DNA of 38,175 bases from Candidatus Obscuribacterales bacterium (lineage in GTDB: Bacteria; Cyanobacteriota; Vampirovibrionia; Obscuribacterales; Obscuribacteraceae). The notes below the pieces were generated by a model. The model was not told where the DNA came from, did no database searches, and worked only from the letters and a program-made list of their open reading frames with translations. Positions 26,404-35,343 of the stretch are shown here, in pieces (positions within the stretch are counted from its first letter, which is position 1; each line of letters opens with the position of its first letter). The position numbers and the translations under genes are program-made. Location of the stretch: NCBI GenBank assembly GCA_021732565.1, contig JAKFUT010000110.1, positions 1 to 38,175 on the forward strand, in the 5' to 3' direction.

Positions 26404-26600
26404 CTATCGAACACCTGCTTCTTGGCCGAGCGAGCGTCGAACATTCTCTGAAGCCACGAGCGTACCGGTGCCCTCTGCTTCCAATTGAGCGCTGATTATC
26501 ATTGATGTTTGTTCGATCTCCGAAATGTCGGGCAGGCGATCTGTGATTTTTGCACCTAGTTGGACAAGGCTGACCGGCGTCAACGTAGTTCCTGAATTCT
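26404..26600 (-). pseudogene. Out-of-frame, diverged third repeat of the repeat protein
   Basis: In the frame one base off from the repeat gene, the sequence reads AIELENSGTTLTPVSLVQLG, then IISAQLEAEGTGTL, to a TAG at 26404. It matches the start of the two upstream repeats (AIELKDLGATVDAASLGKLD) at lower identity. A loss of 12+1 bases at the junction would explain both the missing residues and the slip. Confidence 0.6.
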
Positions 26601-27431
26601 CTAGCTCAATTGCTGCTTAATGCCAAATTCCTTCGGAGCGTGATTCTGGCGAGCAATTGCTTGTTTTGCAATGGTGTCACCGTTGTTCCGATTAACCAGC
26701 CTGTATTGAGTGGTATCTCCCCCAACATTATCGATTTCGTCCGTTACTTTGAATTTGCTACCCTGTGCTTCCAGTTGAGCGTTGATCTTAGCCACGATGT
26801 CTGCTCGATCGCCGAAATGCCGGGCAAGGCGATCGATGGTTCTTGCATCTAGTTTGCCAAGGCTGGCCGCATCAACGGTAGCTCCCAAATCTTTTAGCTC
26901 AATTGCATCGCGCACCTGCTGCTTAGCGTCAATTTCATTTGGACCCTCCTTGGTTTCGCGGCTAATTGATGCTTTGGCAATTGTGTCACCGTTGTTTCTA
27001 TTGACGAGGTTGTATTGCACTTGGTCTCCACCCTCGTCGACCAGGGTCGTTACTTTGAATTTGCTACCCTGTTCTTCCAACTGAGCATTGATCTTAGCCG
27101 CGATGTCTGCTCGATCACCGAAATGCCGGGCAACGCGATCAATGGTTGTTGCATCTAGTTTGCCAAGACTGGCGGCGTCAACTGCAGCTCCTAATGCTTT
27201 CATTTCAACTCTATCTTGCATTATCTCCATTGGATGAGCCATGTTCTGTTCCACAGGCTCTACACCTATCAGTTCCAGATTCGGCAACAACTTTTCAGTG
27301 GCCGCCAACACAGCGGCCGACGGCTGAATCTTAGGTATTTCGTCATAAGCTATTTCACCAAAGTCGGGCGTATCATTGTTGTTTTCCTTGCTTTCAGTGA
27401 TTTCTAGCAATTGATTATTATGGTCTGCCAT
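26601..27431 (-). CDS. Tandem-repeat soluble protein, C-terminus altered by a frame slip
   Basis: Start at the ATG 27431 (MADHNNQLLEI), with GGAGAGCAGGAAA upstream; the longer frame begins at a non-ATG codon without support. After an acidic head of 70 residues come two repeats of about 100 residues (74-175 and 176-276). Each carries GA(A/T)VDAASLGKLDA and TIDRxARHFGDRADI, then INAQLEEQGSKFKV, and ends with YNLVNRNNGDTIAK-type strands. No signal peptide or membrane segment is present, and no known family is recognised. The repeats are close enough to suggest recent duplication. The frame ends early, and a third diverged repeat follows in another frame. Confidence 0.75.
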   Translation of the reverse strand: MADHNNQLLEITESKENNNDTPDFGEIAYDEIPKIQPSAAVLAATEKLLPNLELIGVEPVEQNMAHPMEIMQDRVEMKALGAAVDAASLGKLDATTIDRVARHFGDRADIAAKINAQLEEQGSKFKVTTLVDEGGDQVQYNLVNRNNGDTIAKASISRETKEGPNEIDAKQQVRDAIELKDLGATVDAASLGKLDARTIDRLARHFGDRADIVAKINAQLEAQGSKFKVTDEIDNVGGDTTQYRLVNRNNGDTIAKQAIARQNHAPKEFGIKQQLS

Positions 27432-27694
27432 TTTCCTGCTCTCCTTGAGCGACTTCCAACACGAGGCAAAGTAAAGTGGAAACCTTGCGCAATTGTTGTG
27501 AGAAATTGACAATCTCTCTTGTGCAAAAATTTGCTGATCACCGTTGAATGAGAACGATTAATCAACCTGACTTTTGCAAGAGGTAGGCAATTGGCAGAGA
27601 GATGCTGGAGCCGGAAGCCCGCCCCTGACAGGTGTTTGATAATATCCGGCCAGCTGAATCACACGACAGCACGAGTTCCCACCGAAGTGCTAGT

Positions 27695-27997
27695 TCATCC
27701 CCTTTCAGTTCGCAGTAATTGATATTGGTTTGCAGTGTTGATATTTGGCTGGCAAGGCGACTTCTCGAAACTGTGATCCCGCTGACCAGCCTCGCGTGAA
27801 ATGTAATGGACGGTAAGCCATGCAGCCTTGATCGGTTTACCTGGTAATTCCCCCATGCTGAACCACTCATCATCAACCTGACTCACGCGAGCGGCTGACC
27901 GCTCTAAACGCTTATAAACACTTGTGCAATGAAGAGATGCGGCCACACCGAGCAAATCCAGACGATCCTCGAAATTGATAATGCCTTGATGCTTCAT
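27695..27997 (-). CDS. Possible small protein (100 aa)
   Basis: The ATG at 27997 has an AAGG-like site. The first 70 residues (INFEDRLDLLGVAASLHCTSVYKRLERSA and DEWFSMGELPGKPIKAAWL) look like real protein. The last 30 are less convincing, so a frame slip near 27780 is possible. No family is recognised and there is no membrane segment. Confidence 0.4.
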   Translation of the reverse strand: MKHQGIINFEDRLDLLGVAASLHCTSVYKRLERSAARVSQVDDEWFSMGELPGKPIKAAWLTVHYISREAGQRDHSFEKSPCQPNINTANQYQLLRTERG

Positions 27998-28297
27998 TGA
28001 TAGCGCCTTGATACTGCTTAGTGCTTCTAGTAAGGTGAGGAATCACTCTTCAATTCCCCCACATGGCAGAAAATATCGACTTACACTGCCTCGATCTACG
28101 TGCAATAAACAGATTTCAACTCACTTCATCGTGAGTACTCTCGGTCTGTGATTGACTGTGGCTTCGCCTGAACAGCATCACTGGATGATCAATAAGCGCG
28201 GTAAAGCCGTACTTACGGATCATCCGCTGAGAGGATGGTTAGATGCTCCGTCAAGAAATCAATTGACGGCGGCGTCGCTTTTCTGAAAGTAACGCAC
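27998..28297. other. Upstream region of the permease gene
   Basis: The region holds a 5-bp hairpin, CATCC (28221-28225) with GGATG (28233-28237), covering an upstream ATG. I looked for ydaO/c-di-AMP, TPP and M-box riboswitch signatures and did not find them. No gene is seen. Confidence 0.4.
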
Positions 28298-30250
28298 ATG
28301 AGTTCTCTTGCAACCGCAAGGTCTTCTACCAGTCACCAGTCCCCCCCGGCAAAAGAGGGCGGTGCCCACGCGGAGCATCACAAAGCTCCCTGGTGGCGAG
28401 TGATGTGTCTTACAGGAGTGGATTACTTCTCCACCCTCGGTTACCAACCGAGTATCGCCATCGTCGCGGCAGGTCTGTTGGCTCCAGTGGCGACGGCAGT
28501 ACTGGTGCTTCTCACCCTCTTCGGTGCTCTACCCATCTACAGTCGGGTGGCAGAGCGCAGTCCGGAAGGGCAGGGCAGCATTGCTATGCTGGAGCGGCTA
28601 GTGCCGGGATGGGCGGGCAAGTTCGTGGTTCTGGGCCTGATTGGCTTCTGCGCCACGGATTTTATCATCACGATCACGCTAAGCAGCGCTGACGCTGCCG
28701 CGCATATCGTGCAAAATCCCTACATCGGCCAGTTCATCACCAGTCAGATGCTCGTCACTCTCGTACTGATCACTCTCCTGGGGGCGATGTTCCTCAAGGG
28801 CTTCAAAGAAGTCTTGGGGATAGCCGTCGCTCTGGTGGTGCTCTATCTGGGATTGAACGCCGTAATTATCGCCGCGGGCTTTGCCCGGATCATGGAGCAA
28901 CCACACGTGGTGGGTGATTGGACAAATCTGGTCAGCGTCAGCCACAACGGCTGGACTGGCGCCATCCTGGCTGCCGCTCTGGTCTTCCCCCGCCTCGCCC
29001 TGGGATTCAGCGGTTTCGAGACCGGCGTGGCTGTCATGCCTCAGGTCGAAGGTAACCGTGGTGACACGGCGGAGAAACCAGTTGGTCGCATCGCCAACAC
29101 CAGGAGGCTTCTACGGTGGTCGGCCTGCATCATGGCTGTCTACCTGCTGCTGAGCAGCCTTGTCACCACGTGGCTCATCCCCGCCCAGTTAGTGCAGTCT
29201 GGTGGTGAAGCAGACGGTCGTGCATTGTCCTACCTGGCTCACAGCCTTCTGGGGCATGGCTTCGGCACCCTGTACGATGTGTCGACAGTCTTGATCCTCT
29301 GGTTCGCGGGAGCTTCCGCGATGGCCGGGTTGATTAACCTGGTGCCACGGTACCTTCCTCGCTACGGGATGGCGCCGGAGTGGACGAAGGCTACGCGCCC
29401 GTTGGTTATCTTCTTCACGGTGGTGGCGTTGGTGGTAACGGTTATCTTCCAGGCGGACGTAGAAGCTCAAGGCGGAGCCTATGCCACCGGGGTTCTAGTG
29501 CTTATCACATCGGCGGCTCTGGCTGTCTGCCTCACGTCTCGCACGACTCTTGCCAGAGTGTTTTTTGCAGTGATTACCATCGTGTTCATCTACACGACAG
29601 TGGTGAATGTGATTGAACGGCCGGACGGCTTGAAAGTAGCCAGCTTCTTCATCGGCACGATCATTGTCACATCATTGTTGTCCCGGTGGCTGCGTTCCAT
29701 GGAGCTTCGCCATGACAGTGTCTATCTCGATGCAGCCTGCAAGGCCGTAATCGAGCAGGCAATTGCGGGCGATCGCTCCCGCCAGGAATCTCAGCACGAT
29801 GGACATACTGAAGTAGCCCCGCAACTACGGGTGCTGGCTCACCGCCCTGGCGGCAATGTGAAGCAGAAGCTCAAGGACATGCAAGAGCTGCATGGTATCA
29901 ACCCGAAGAACGTCATTCTCCTTGAGGTCACGGTGCGCGAGCCTTCCGAGTTTGCAAGCAAACGGCTGCACGTTACTTGCGCGCAGGACAAAGCGGGCCA
30001 CCGCATTCTGCGCTGTGAATCCGCCGCCATTCCGAATGCCATGGCGCATGTGTTGCTAACGATTCAGCACCTCTATCAAGACCAGCACGTGAAGTGCCAC
30101 GCGTACTTTGGTTGGTCGGAGAAACGGCCGGTGTTGGCCGCCTTCGAGTTTCTCCTGTTCGGCCAGGGTGAAATCGCAACCTTCACCCGGGAGATCTTGC
30201 GCAGGGCGGAGCCTGACGTCAACAAGCGCCCGCGCATTCACGTCGGGTAG
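28298..30250 (+). CDS. APC-superfamily permease with cytoplasmic C-terminal domain (650 aa)
   Basis: About twelve membrane segments occupy residues 35-480, opening with [24 protein letters not shown], where the broken TM1 of APC transporters lies. A charged cytoplasmic domain of some 150 residues follows ([15 protein letters not shown]...[15 protein letters not shown]). This layout resembles KimA-type and related APC permeases, which carry potassium or amino acids; the substrate cannot be decided here. The start is placed at ATG 28298. The alternative ATG at 28235 has its ribosome site too close and lies inside a CATCC-GGATG hairpin. Codon use is GC-rich. The gene stands alone. Confidence 0.87.
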   Translation: MSSLATARSSTSHQSPPAKEGGAHAEHHKAPWWRVMCLTGVDYFSTLGYQPSIAIVAAGLLAPVATAVLVLLTLFGALPIYSRVAERSPEGQGSIAMLERLVPGWAGKFVVLGLIGFCATDFIITITLSSADAAAHIVQNPYIGQFITSQMLVTLVLITLLGAMFLKGFKEVLGIAVALVVLYLGLNAVIIAAGFARIMEQPHVVGDWTNLVSVSHNGWTGAILAAALVFPRLALGFSGFETGVAVMPQVEGNRGDTAEKPVGRIANTRRLLRWSACIMAVYLLLSSLVTTWLIPAQLVQSGGEADGRALSYLAHSLLGHGFGTLYDVSTVLILWFAGASAMAGLINLVPRYLPRYGMAPEWTKATRPLVIFFTVVALVVTVIFQADVEAQGGAYATGVLVLITSAALAVCLTSRTTLARVFFAVITIVFIYTTVVNVIERPDGLKVASFFIGTIIVTSLLSRWLRSMELRHDSVYLDAACKAVIEQAIAGDRSRQESQHDGHTEVAPQLRVLAHRPGGNVKQKLKDMQELHGINPKNVILLEVTVREPSEFASKRLHVTCAQDKAGHRILRCESAAIPNAMAHVLLTIQHLYQDQHVKCHAYFGWSEKRPVLAAFEFLLFGQGEIATFTREILRRAEPDVNKRPRIHVG

Positions 30251-30671
30251 TATCAACTCGCGCTCGATGCGCGCTAACAGCCGGTATGCGGGGACAGATA
30301 GATTGGAAACGGGCCTTTGCGCCGGCTCCACCTTCTGTCCTCGCGCACCGGTTTTGTTTTTCGCCGCCTTGCGTACTTCTCTTGCTAGTACTATGTCACA
30401 TTTAACAGATCCTACAACCTCTCCTCACACGGTCCCGGTTTGCCTGCGTTCCACCCTTGGAGCTCGATGGTAACGGCCGCTTCCGCGCTCTCTTAGGAAA
30501 TGTCCTTGTTATACGTTGACTATTTCGGGCTGGGCGCCTACATCTTACGGATGATAAGTTGAGTAAGTCGAGTTACAACTAACAACGAGGTGGCGCACAT
30601 CGGTAGATCTAGCAACCGAATATGGTGGCAGTCGCAAAGTCGATTTAGTCGCGTCGTGGTGACAACAAAAT
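30251..30671. other. Convergent intergenic region, nothing recognised
   Basis: About 420 bases lie between the permease stop and the DCC-type gene stop. No strong hairpin, repeat or coding frame was found. The GC-rich character of the permease fades after about 30350. Confidence 0.4.
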
Positions 30672-31100
30672 CTAGGCAGCTTCGTGAACGGAACCGCCGC
30701 CAGGCGGATTCGACGACGGTGGCAAATTTATGTGTGCCAAACGTTTTCGATTTCGGCTAACGAGGAAATACAGTTGCCTGGTTATCCACATCGTACCGGG
30801 CAATGTATAGGCCACCACTGCAATTCTTCCTGATGGAAGATTCTTGAGAATGTAGGGAATTGCGTCTGGTCCGTGCCAGCGTTCAGATTCGTCGTCGACA
30901 AGGAGGAGACTCCATGGAGACGAATCAAGTTCGCCCGTCAACTGTTGCGTTTGCGGATCTTGATCGTTGCGGCCAATTACTGTGAATACTCGACGTTTGT
31001 CGCAGTTCTTCACTAATCGCGCAAGAAATCGGACTACCGGGCAACTGTCGTCGCACATGATAGTCCAGGGTGTCGGGTTGCCGAGTGTGTTGGTTACCAT
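30672..31100 (-). CDS. DCC-family (DUF393) thiol-disulfide protein, altered motif
   Basis: The layout matches DUF393 (DCC) proteins. There is an N-terminal D-x-x-C motif (CDDSCPVVRFLARLV, Cys16 and Cys20), a central LLLVDDESERWHGPDAIPYILKNL strand-helix, and a C-terminal helix ending in LVSRNRKRL. DCC proteins are thioredoxin-fold proteins of unclear redox role. The usual DGxCxxC pair is not intact: the second Cys after CP is replaced by Val, while an extra Cys lies earlier. The ATG at 31100 follows AGGGGTG; a GTG at 31106 is possible. Confidence 0.72.
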   Translation of the reverse strand: MVTNTLGNPTPWTIMCDDSCPVVRFLARLVKNCDKRRVFTVIGRNDQDPQTQQLTGELDSSPWSLLLVDDESERWHGPDAIPYILKNLPSGRIAVVAYTLPGTMWITRQLYFLVSRNRKRLAHINLPPSSNPPGGGSVHEAA

Positions 31101-31445
31101 ATCCACTCACCCCTCTTCCTGAGTCTGCTCTTAAGTTAACCAATTTTAGCAAGAAATAGATACTTGCGATATCCCATCTGACGCTGTTATGCGCAATTTA
31201 GTTTCTAAATTTTTTCACCAGCGGCGCCTGACAACCGCCTCCACGGCTATATTTGCCTCCCTGATGCCAAGAGCTCGCTGCAATCCGGACCTCCCTCGAG
31301 CGTGGAACATCGAAGCCCTTCGAACAACATCAGGCACCATATTCGGTGCCTGAAGCATCTTTCGTGTATTTCGCCCGATGCAGCACAAGTTCACTTTATT
31401 TGTCAACCTTCAGAAGGTCTCTATGCCGCTCGACTGACTAGCCGC
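31101..31445. other. Intergenic region with a 9-bp hairpin
   Basis: TCAGGCACC (31330-31338) pairs perfectly with GGTGCCTGA (31345-31353) around a 6-base loop, a possible terminator or processing hairpin. The upstream part should hold the DCC gene promoter. No gene is seen. Confidence 0.45.
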
Positions 31446-31828
31446 TCAGGGCATTTTGGGCACGCGCGATTTGCTTAGTTGTCTTCGGTGGTTCTTTCGC
31501 GTCGTCTTTTCCAACTTAGCTATAATCTCCGCTTCTCGTTGGGCGTCGTCTGTCTTAGACTGTTTGAAGTACAACTCACGTAACCTGCAAGCGACTCGGG
31601 ACAAGAATCCTTGCTGCAGACACTTTACTTGCACAACGGCAAGGAAGTGTGTCGAATACGGCCCGGATCCTGCCGGGCATTGATACCCGAATGGCTTGCA
31701 GATGCGGAGGGCCACTGTTGAGTCGGTGCCGAATCATCCGTGCATCTGCTTTCATTAGTTGTCATCACCCCCTCACAAGAAGCAGTTTCAGACGGTTCAT
31801 TGGGGTTCATACGCTCAATCGCGACCAT
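31446..31828 (-). pseudogene. Possible small gene with a frame slip, helical C-terminus
   Basis: The last 60 residues before the stop at 31446 (CRLRELYFKQSKTDDAQREA and EIIAKLEK) look like the C-terminal helix of a TPR-like or other helical protein. A neighbouring frame supplies a head (MNPNEPSETASCEG...). One added C at 31660-31661 would join them. No strong ribosome site marks the start, so it may be a gene remnant. Confidence 0.3.
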
Positions 31829-31943
31829 ACCTGATCAGGGGCACCAGTGACAAAAGCGCAGTGCGAGCGATTGAAGCGCCGCCTGGACTGAACGCGGTGG
31901 CAGGCGACACAAAACATTAATGGAAGTTGGAGGAAAGGCGGCA

Positions 31944-32111
31944 ATGGACTACCTTCAATTCATCACTCCTTCCGCCTTCTTTGAAAAGACAGAACCTCAG
32001 CAAGAGACAAATTCCCACGTTGGTCGCCCGTTAAAGCAAACAGTGCTTGAATTAAGAGCGTCGCCTAAATACCTCCATCCAGGGGAAAAACCATGTCGGA
32101 CTCCAAATTGA
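31944..32111 (+). CDS. Possible 55-aa leader or small protein
   Basis: The ATG at 31944 has a strong GGAGGAAA site 7 bases upstream. The peptide starts MDYLQFITPSAFFEKTEP and ends 19 bases inside the next gene, which allows translational coupling. The composition is not distinctive and no family is recognised. Confidence 0.35.
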   Translation: MDYLQFITPSAFFEKTEPQQETNSHVGRPLKQTVLELRASPKYLHPGEKPCRTPN

Positions 32112-32587
32112 TGATGGCTTCGGTGAGTTGCTGGATCATCCTGGCGTTGTGCCTCTTGGGTGCGATTCCGTGGGCACCGGGTATTACCGCGCTAGTAGTG
32201 CTGTTAACGGTCACGACGAGCATCCACCTCTACGGGCCGCGCCCACTGACCGCAACAGAGGTCTTCCGACGGCGGCGCGATAACTACGCGTTGGTGGCAG
32301 GCCGTCTGTATGGACTCAAGCTCTCTCTTCGGTCAGCCCGGAACCACCTTATGGAACGCTGCGCGACGACCGACCTGCCTGAATGCGTGCGCTCTCAGGC
32401 CGCGCAGCTGGTTGCCTCTTCGCGCAATGAAGTGTCGCGGCTGGAAGGCCGAGTTGCCCAGACGGAGCAAGACTACAACATCGCAAGAACCAAGCTTAAT
32501 GAAAGCATGGACGACATGAACACCCTCGCCCGAATGCGGGAGGAGGCTGTGTACGTGCAACAGGGGAAGCTGGTACGAGCAGGCTAG
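32093..32587 (+). CDS. Membrane protein with C-terminal coiled coil (164 aa)
   Basis: One long or two short membrane segments fill residues 5-45 (MMASVSCWIILALCLLGAI, then ITALVVLLTVTTSIHLYG). A helical region from about residue 55 to 160 has coiled-coil character (SRNEVSRLEGRVAQTEQDYNIARTKL in part). The ATG follows AGGGG by 6-7 bases. No family is recognised. It resembles in layout, though not obviously in sequence, the membrane/coiled-coil gene at 33097-33891. A long hairpin follows. Confidence 0.7.
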   Translation: MSDSKLMMASVSCWIILALCLLGAIPWAPGITALVVLLTVTTSIHLYGPRPLTATEVFRRRRDNYALVAGRLYGLKLSLRSARNHLMERCATTDLPECVRSQAAQLVASSRNEVSRLEGRVAQTEQDYNIARTKLNESMDDMNTLARMREEAVYVQQGKLVRAG

Positions 32588-32636
32588 TTCTTCAGCACCC
32601 GGCTCGCCCAAGGTTGATTGAAAGCAAGCCCAAGTA

Positions 32637-32682
32637 CCCGCCAGAGAGCGCGAGTTGCAGAACTCAAAACATCTCTGGCGGG
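32637..32682. terminator. Hairpin after the coiled-coil membrane gene
   Basis: CCCGCCAGAGA (32637-32647) pairs perfectly with TCTCTGGCGGG (32672-32682). Inside, GAGTT (32652-32656) pairs with AACTC (32661-32665). It lies 50 bases after the stop. Confidence 0.6.
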
Positions 32683-33008
32683 GTTCACGGACTGGATCGG
32701 GCCTACTCTGAACTCCTACACCACACACCTATAGCAGCCTTGAAAACTCATTTTTTGGTGACGACAGCTTCTATCTTAGATAATAGAAACGGGTGACAAC
32801 ATTATATGACACCCCGGAACTGTATCACGTAAGGGGCTGGCAAGCGAATCAACACCGGAGAAGCTCCGATTACTTCGCCCGAACATCGCTGCCCCGGGGC
32901 CTTACCGAGAACGATGGACAGCCCCGGGAGGATCAGCCGATCCACAGCCAAATCCACAAGATCCGAATTTGGCTGAGAACGAAAATCAAAGGAAGACGAA
33001 ACCACACA

Positions 33009-33061
33009 AGACGTGGACACTGAAGAAGAGCAATTCCCCATCTTCATCAGTGTCCACGTCT
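33009..33061. terminator. Near-perfect 20-bp hairpin after the 33.1-33.9 kb gene
   Basis: The arms 33009-33028 and 33042-33061 (AGACGTGGACACTG...) pair with one mismatch around a 13-base loop. It lies 36 bases beyond the minus-strand stop at 33097, so it probably ends that transcript. Confidence 0.6.
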
Positions 33062-33096
33062 ATTAGCCGCTTGCAGCCCCAGTACTTCAAATGCTG

Positions 33097-33891
33097 TTAC
33101 ACCAACGGCTGCTCACCCTCGCTCGGTCCATTGCCACCGGGCAGCGAAGGCTTCTCTGAGGCATTCTTCGCCTCCAGCAGCGGTAGCGACACCGTAGACA
33201 CGCCAACGACCGGTAGGGCTCCCAAGCCGAGCTTTTGCGGAATGTGTGAAACCAGTTCCGGAAGTTCGGGTCGCTCAATGGCCAGCCCCGGTATGGCGTC
33301 TTGATTCAGCAAGGTTCGCAGTTGCTCGGCGGTGGCCTTCAGGGCTCCGACTTCCCGCTGAATCAACCGTCGCCCCTCTTGAACGTTGCGCCGCTCGCGC
33401 TTCCTGGAGGGATCGTCCTTCATCTTCTCTTCAGTCTTGCGAGCTTCAGTGACTTGCGCTTCTCCTTCAGCGGCCAGGTTCTCGTAAACGCCAATGACGG
33501 CGCGTACGCGGGACTTCTGCAGCCGATTCACAAGCTTGCCCGCCAGGTAAGCGTAGATGGCGAGGAACTTGGTCTTGAAGCGCCGCACAAGACCACCGCT
33601 TTCGCGAACGGTATCCGCATTCTTGTCATAGCGAACCAACCAGATGGCGCTACCGACGAGCGAGAACGCCAGGCTGACGAATCCAAGAACACCAATGACC
33701 GGATGCCCTGGAAGCAAAGCGCCCGACCAGATACCGTAGAGACCGGCCATAACCAGCCCCACAACCGCAGCTGTGCCCTTCGTGCCAAACCCGGGGTCAG
33801 CCTGCTCAGGCATCCGCTTGACATAGCGACGCGCCAGGAGCGCAAGCACCGGAGGAATCAGGACGAAGACCGCCCCTAGAATCGTGTACAT
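33097..33891 (-). CDS. Membrane protein with coiled-coil region (264 aa)
   Basis: The start at 33891 (MYTILGAVFVLIPP) is preferred because GGAG lies 6 bases upstream; further in-frame starts at 33903 and 33939 lack one. Three membrane segments lie near residues 2-20, 40-62 and 66-85. A long basic and acidic helical region, probably a coiled coil, spans about residues 105-220 (EAQVTEARKTEEKMKDD in part). The C-terminus is Pro/Gly-rich. The family and function are unknown. The likely topology is a membrane anchor with a cytoplasmic coiled coil. Confidence 0.72.
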   Translation of the reverse strand: MYTILGAVFVLIPPVLALLARRYVKRMPEQADPGFGTKGTAAVVGLVMAGLYGIWSGALLPGHPVIGVLGFVSLAFSLVGSAIWLVRYDKNADTVRESGGLVRRFKTKFLAIYAYLAGKLVNRLQKSRVRAVIGVYENLAAEGEAQVTEARKTEEKMKDDPSRKRERRNVQEGRRLIQREVGALKATAEQLRTLLNQDAIPGLAIERPELPELVSHIPQKLGLGALPVVGVSTVSLPLLEAKNASEKPSLPGGNGPSEGEQPLV

Positions 33892-34329
33892 GAACGTCTC
33901 CATTCTTAAATAATACGCAGGACCCTGACCCGAATACAAACCAAAGAACCTTTGCTCTTTAACCTTGTATTCATAGTCCTTTCGGGATCAGTTCTTCAGG
34001 ATAATCCTGCGCGTTTTTTGGGTGGAAGAGGCAACAGGTGAATTTAGCGTGTGGCGCCCACCGAAGTTCACAAATGCATCCAGTTATAAAGTCCTTTTCG
34101 TGCAAGTTCGCGCAAGTTATCGATAGGGGTCAGGAAAGTTCCATCCTCACGAAATTCCGCTCAAAGAAGCAGACCGGACGCCCAATATGAGCGTTCGGCC
34201 GCTCCGAAAGGAGTTTGCTTCTGGCTTTGCACAACCGGAAGTCTGCAAAGACGAGGATTTCGCGATGGATAGGCGGTTCACAGGCACAGTGGTCCCTTTT
34301 CGAGAGGAGAGAAGGGAGATGCAGGCTTA
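33892..34329. other. Intergenic region with a TTGTGAAC-type motif
   Basis: GTTCACAA occurs at 34076-34083, the same 8-mer that clusters near 16.3 kb. Downstream, GCCCAATATGAGCGTTCGG forms part of an imperfect inverted repeat of about 9 bp. This may terminate nothing obvious, because the acyltransferase gene ends at 34330 on the minus strand. No gene is seen. Confidence 0.4.
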
Positions 34330-35241
34330 TTAACCGCAACGACGATTGCCGCAAGACGCCGCGGCCTTCTCCGTCAGCGCCTTGATCTGGTCGAACAAAA
34401 CCGCAGTGGCGAAGTTCTTCTCCAGGGGCAACTCGCTCAGAGGAAGAGGTTCGCCAATGGCCACAGCAGTTTGCGCATTGACCGTGTCCAACACCCTGCC
34501 ATAACTCTTGAAGCCGAGGAAGTTGAACAGCTTCGCGAATACAGTCCGATTGTTCGGATTGTGATCGTAGTGAACTCCGATCGGCACCAGGAAGACCGGC
34601 TCCTCAAGGCTCTGCGCGATGCGTATGGCACCGTGCTGAAAGTCGGTGAGCCTCAAGTCGTTATCCCGCACCAGCCGGCCTTGCGGAAAGATGAAGAAGT
34701 CCGTGTCCGGCTCTTTGGTCAAAATGGAGACCGCGGACTGTACGGCCTCGAGCAGCCGGCGACGAACGAAGGGACGGTCCGGTTGCTCTATGTTCAGGGG
34801 CGGTGAATTTGAGCCAACCTCATCGAAGAAGTCTACAAGGATGCCGCCGGTATAGGCAACGAACGGCCCACGCTCACCGCGACACTGGTTAAAGGCGACG
34901 AAGTAGCGAACCTTTCGCAGCCCGAGCATCCACGCAAGCAGCACACCATCGGCTTCGGTCTGATGGTTGCACACGTATATATAGCGTCCCTTTTTCAGCT
35001 TCTGTGGCAGCCGTCCGATCTTGCGGATTCGTCCCAGGCACCACATCGATGCCAACCAGCCGGCCAGGTACCTGAACAAGCGGTGAAGGAAGCCAGGCGG
35101 GGGCGTACGGTAATTCTTGTCGGTCTCCATCTTGCGGCCTTCGCACCGCCAGTAATGTATGACGCGTGCAAGCTGAACGCAACCGTAGGCGGCTGCGAGC
35201 AGGAGAAAACAGAATGCAATAAAGCACCACTGGAAAACCAC
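34330..35241 (-). CDS. PlsC-type lysophospholipid acyltransferase (303 aa)
   Basis: It carries the glycerolipid acyltransferase motifs: NHQTEAD with His93 and Asp98 (HX4D, catalytic), FPQGRL at residues 185-190 (substrate-phosphate binding, usually FPEGTR) and VPIGV. An N-terminal membrane segment (residues 2-24) anchors it to the inner membrane. Such enzymes transfer an acyl chain to lysophosphatidic acid or a related acceptor. The exact acceptor is unclear because the FPEGTR Glu and Thr are changed. The GTG start at 35241 has GGAG 7-8 bases upstream. Confidence 0.85.
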   Translation of the reverse strand: MVFQWCFIAFCFLLLAAAYGCVQLARVIHYWRCEGRKMETDKNYRTPPPGFLHRLFRYLAGWLASMWCLGRIRKIGRLPQKLKKGRYIYVCNHQTEADGVLLAWMLGLRKVRYFVAFNQCRGERGPFVAYTGGILVDFFDEVGSNSPPLNIEQPDRPFVRRRLLEAVQSAVSILTKEPDTDFFIFPQGRLVRDNDLRLTDFQHGAIRIAQSLEEPVFLVPIGVHYDHNPNNRTVFAKLFNFLGFKSYGRVLDTVNAQTAVAIGEPLPLSELPLEKNFATAVLFDQIKALTEKAAASCGNRRCG

Positions 35242-35343
35242 TGGTCGTTCTCCACAATGAGCGAACTTCGGAAGTAAAATCAGAACGGGGTCGGGCCACG
35301 CCTGAGCCCGCCTGGCTCACAGTGCACCAACCCCTCGGTTTGA

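Larger units (their letters stand above)
32588..33096. other. Convergent intergenic region with three hairpins
   Basis: No gene is supported. Two strong hairpins are listed separately. A third, CAGCCAAAT (32945-32953) with ATTTGGCTG (32967-32975), lies between them. The two coding genes converge on this stretch. Confidence 0.5.

Noticed and set aside
27998-28297. Riboswitch (c-di-AMP, TPP or magnesium type) before the permease
   Set aside because: A CTGAGA-like stretch caught the eye, but none of the conserved core sequences of these classes could be found.
31920-32092. Start of the 31.9 kb small frame at 31920
   Set aside because: No ribosome site there; the ATG at 31944 has a strong one and was used instead.
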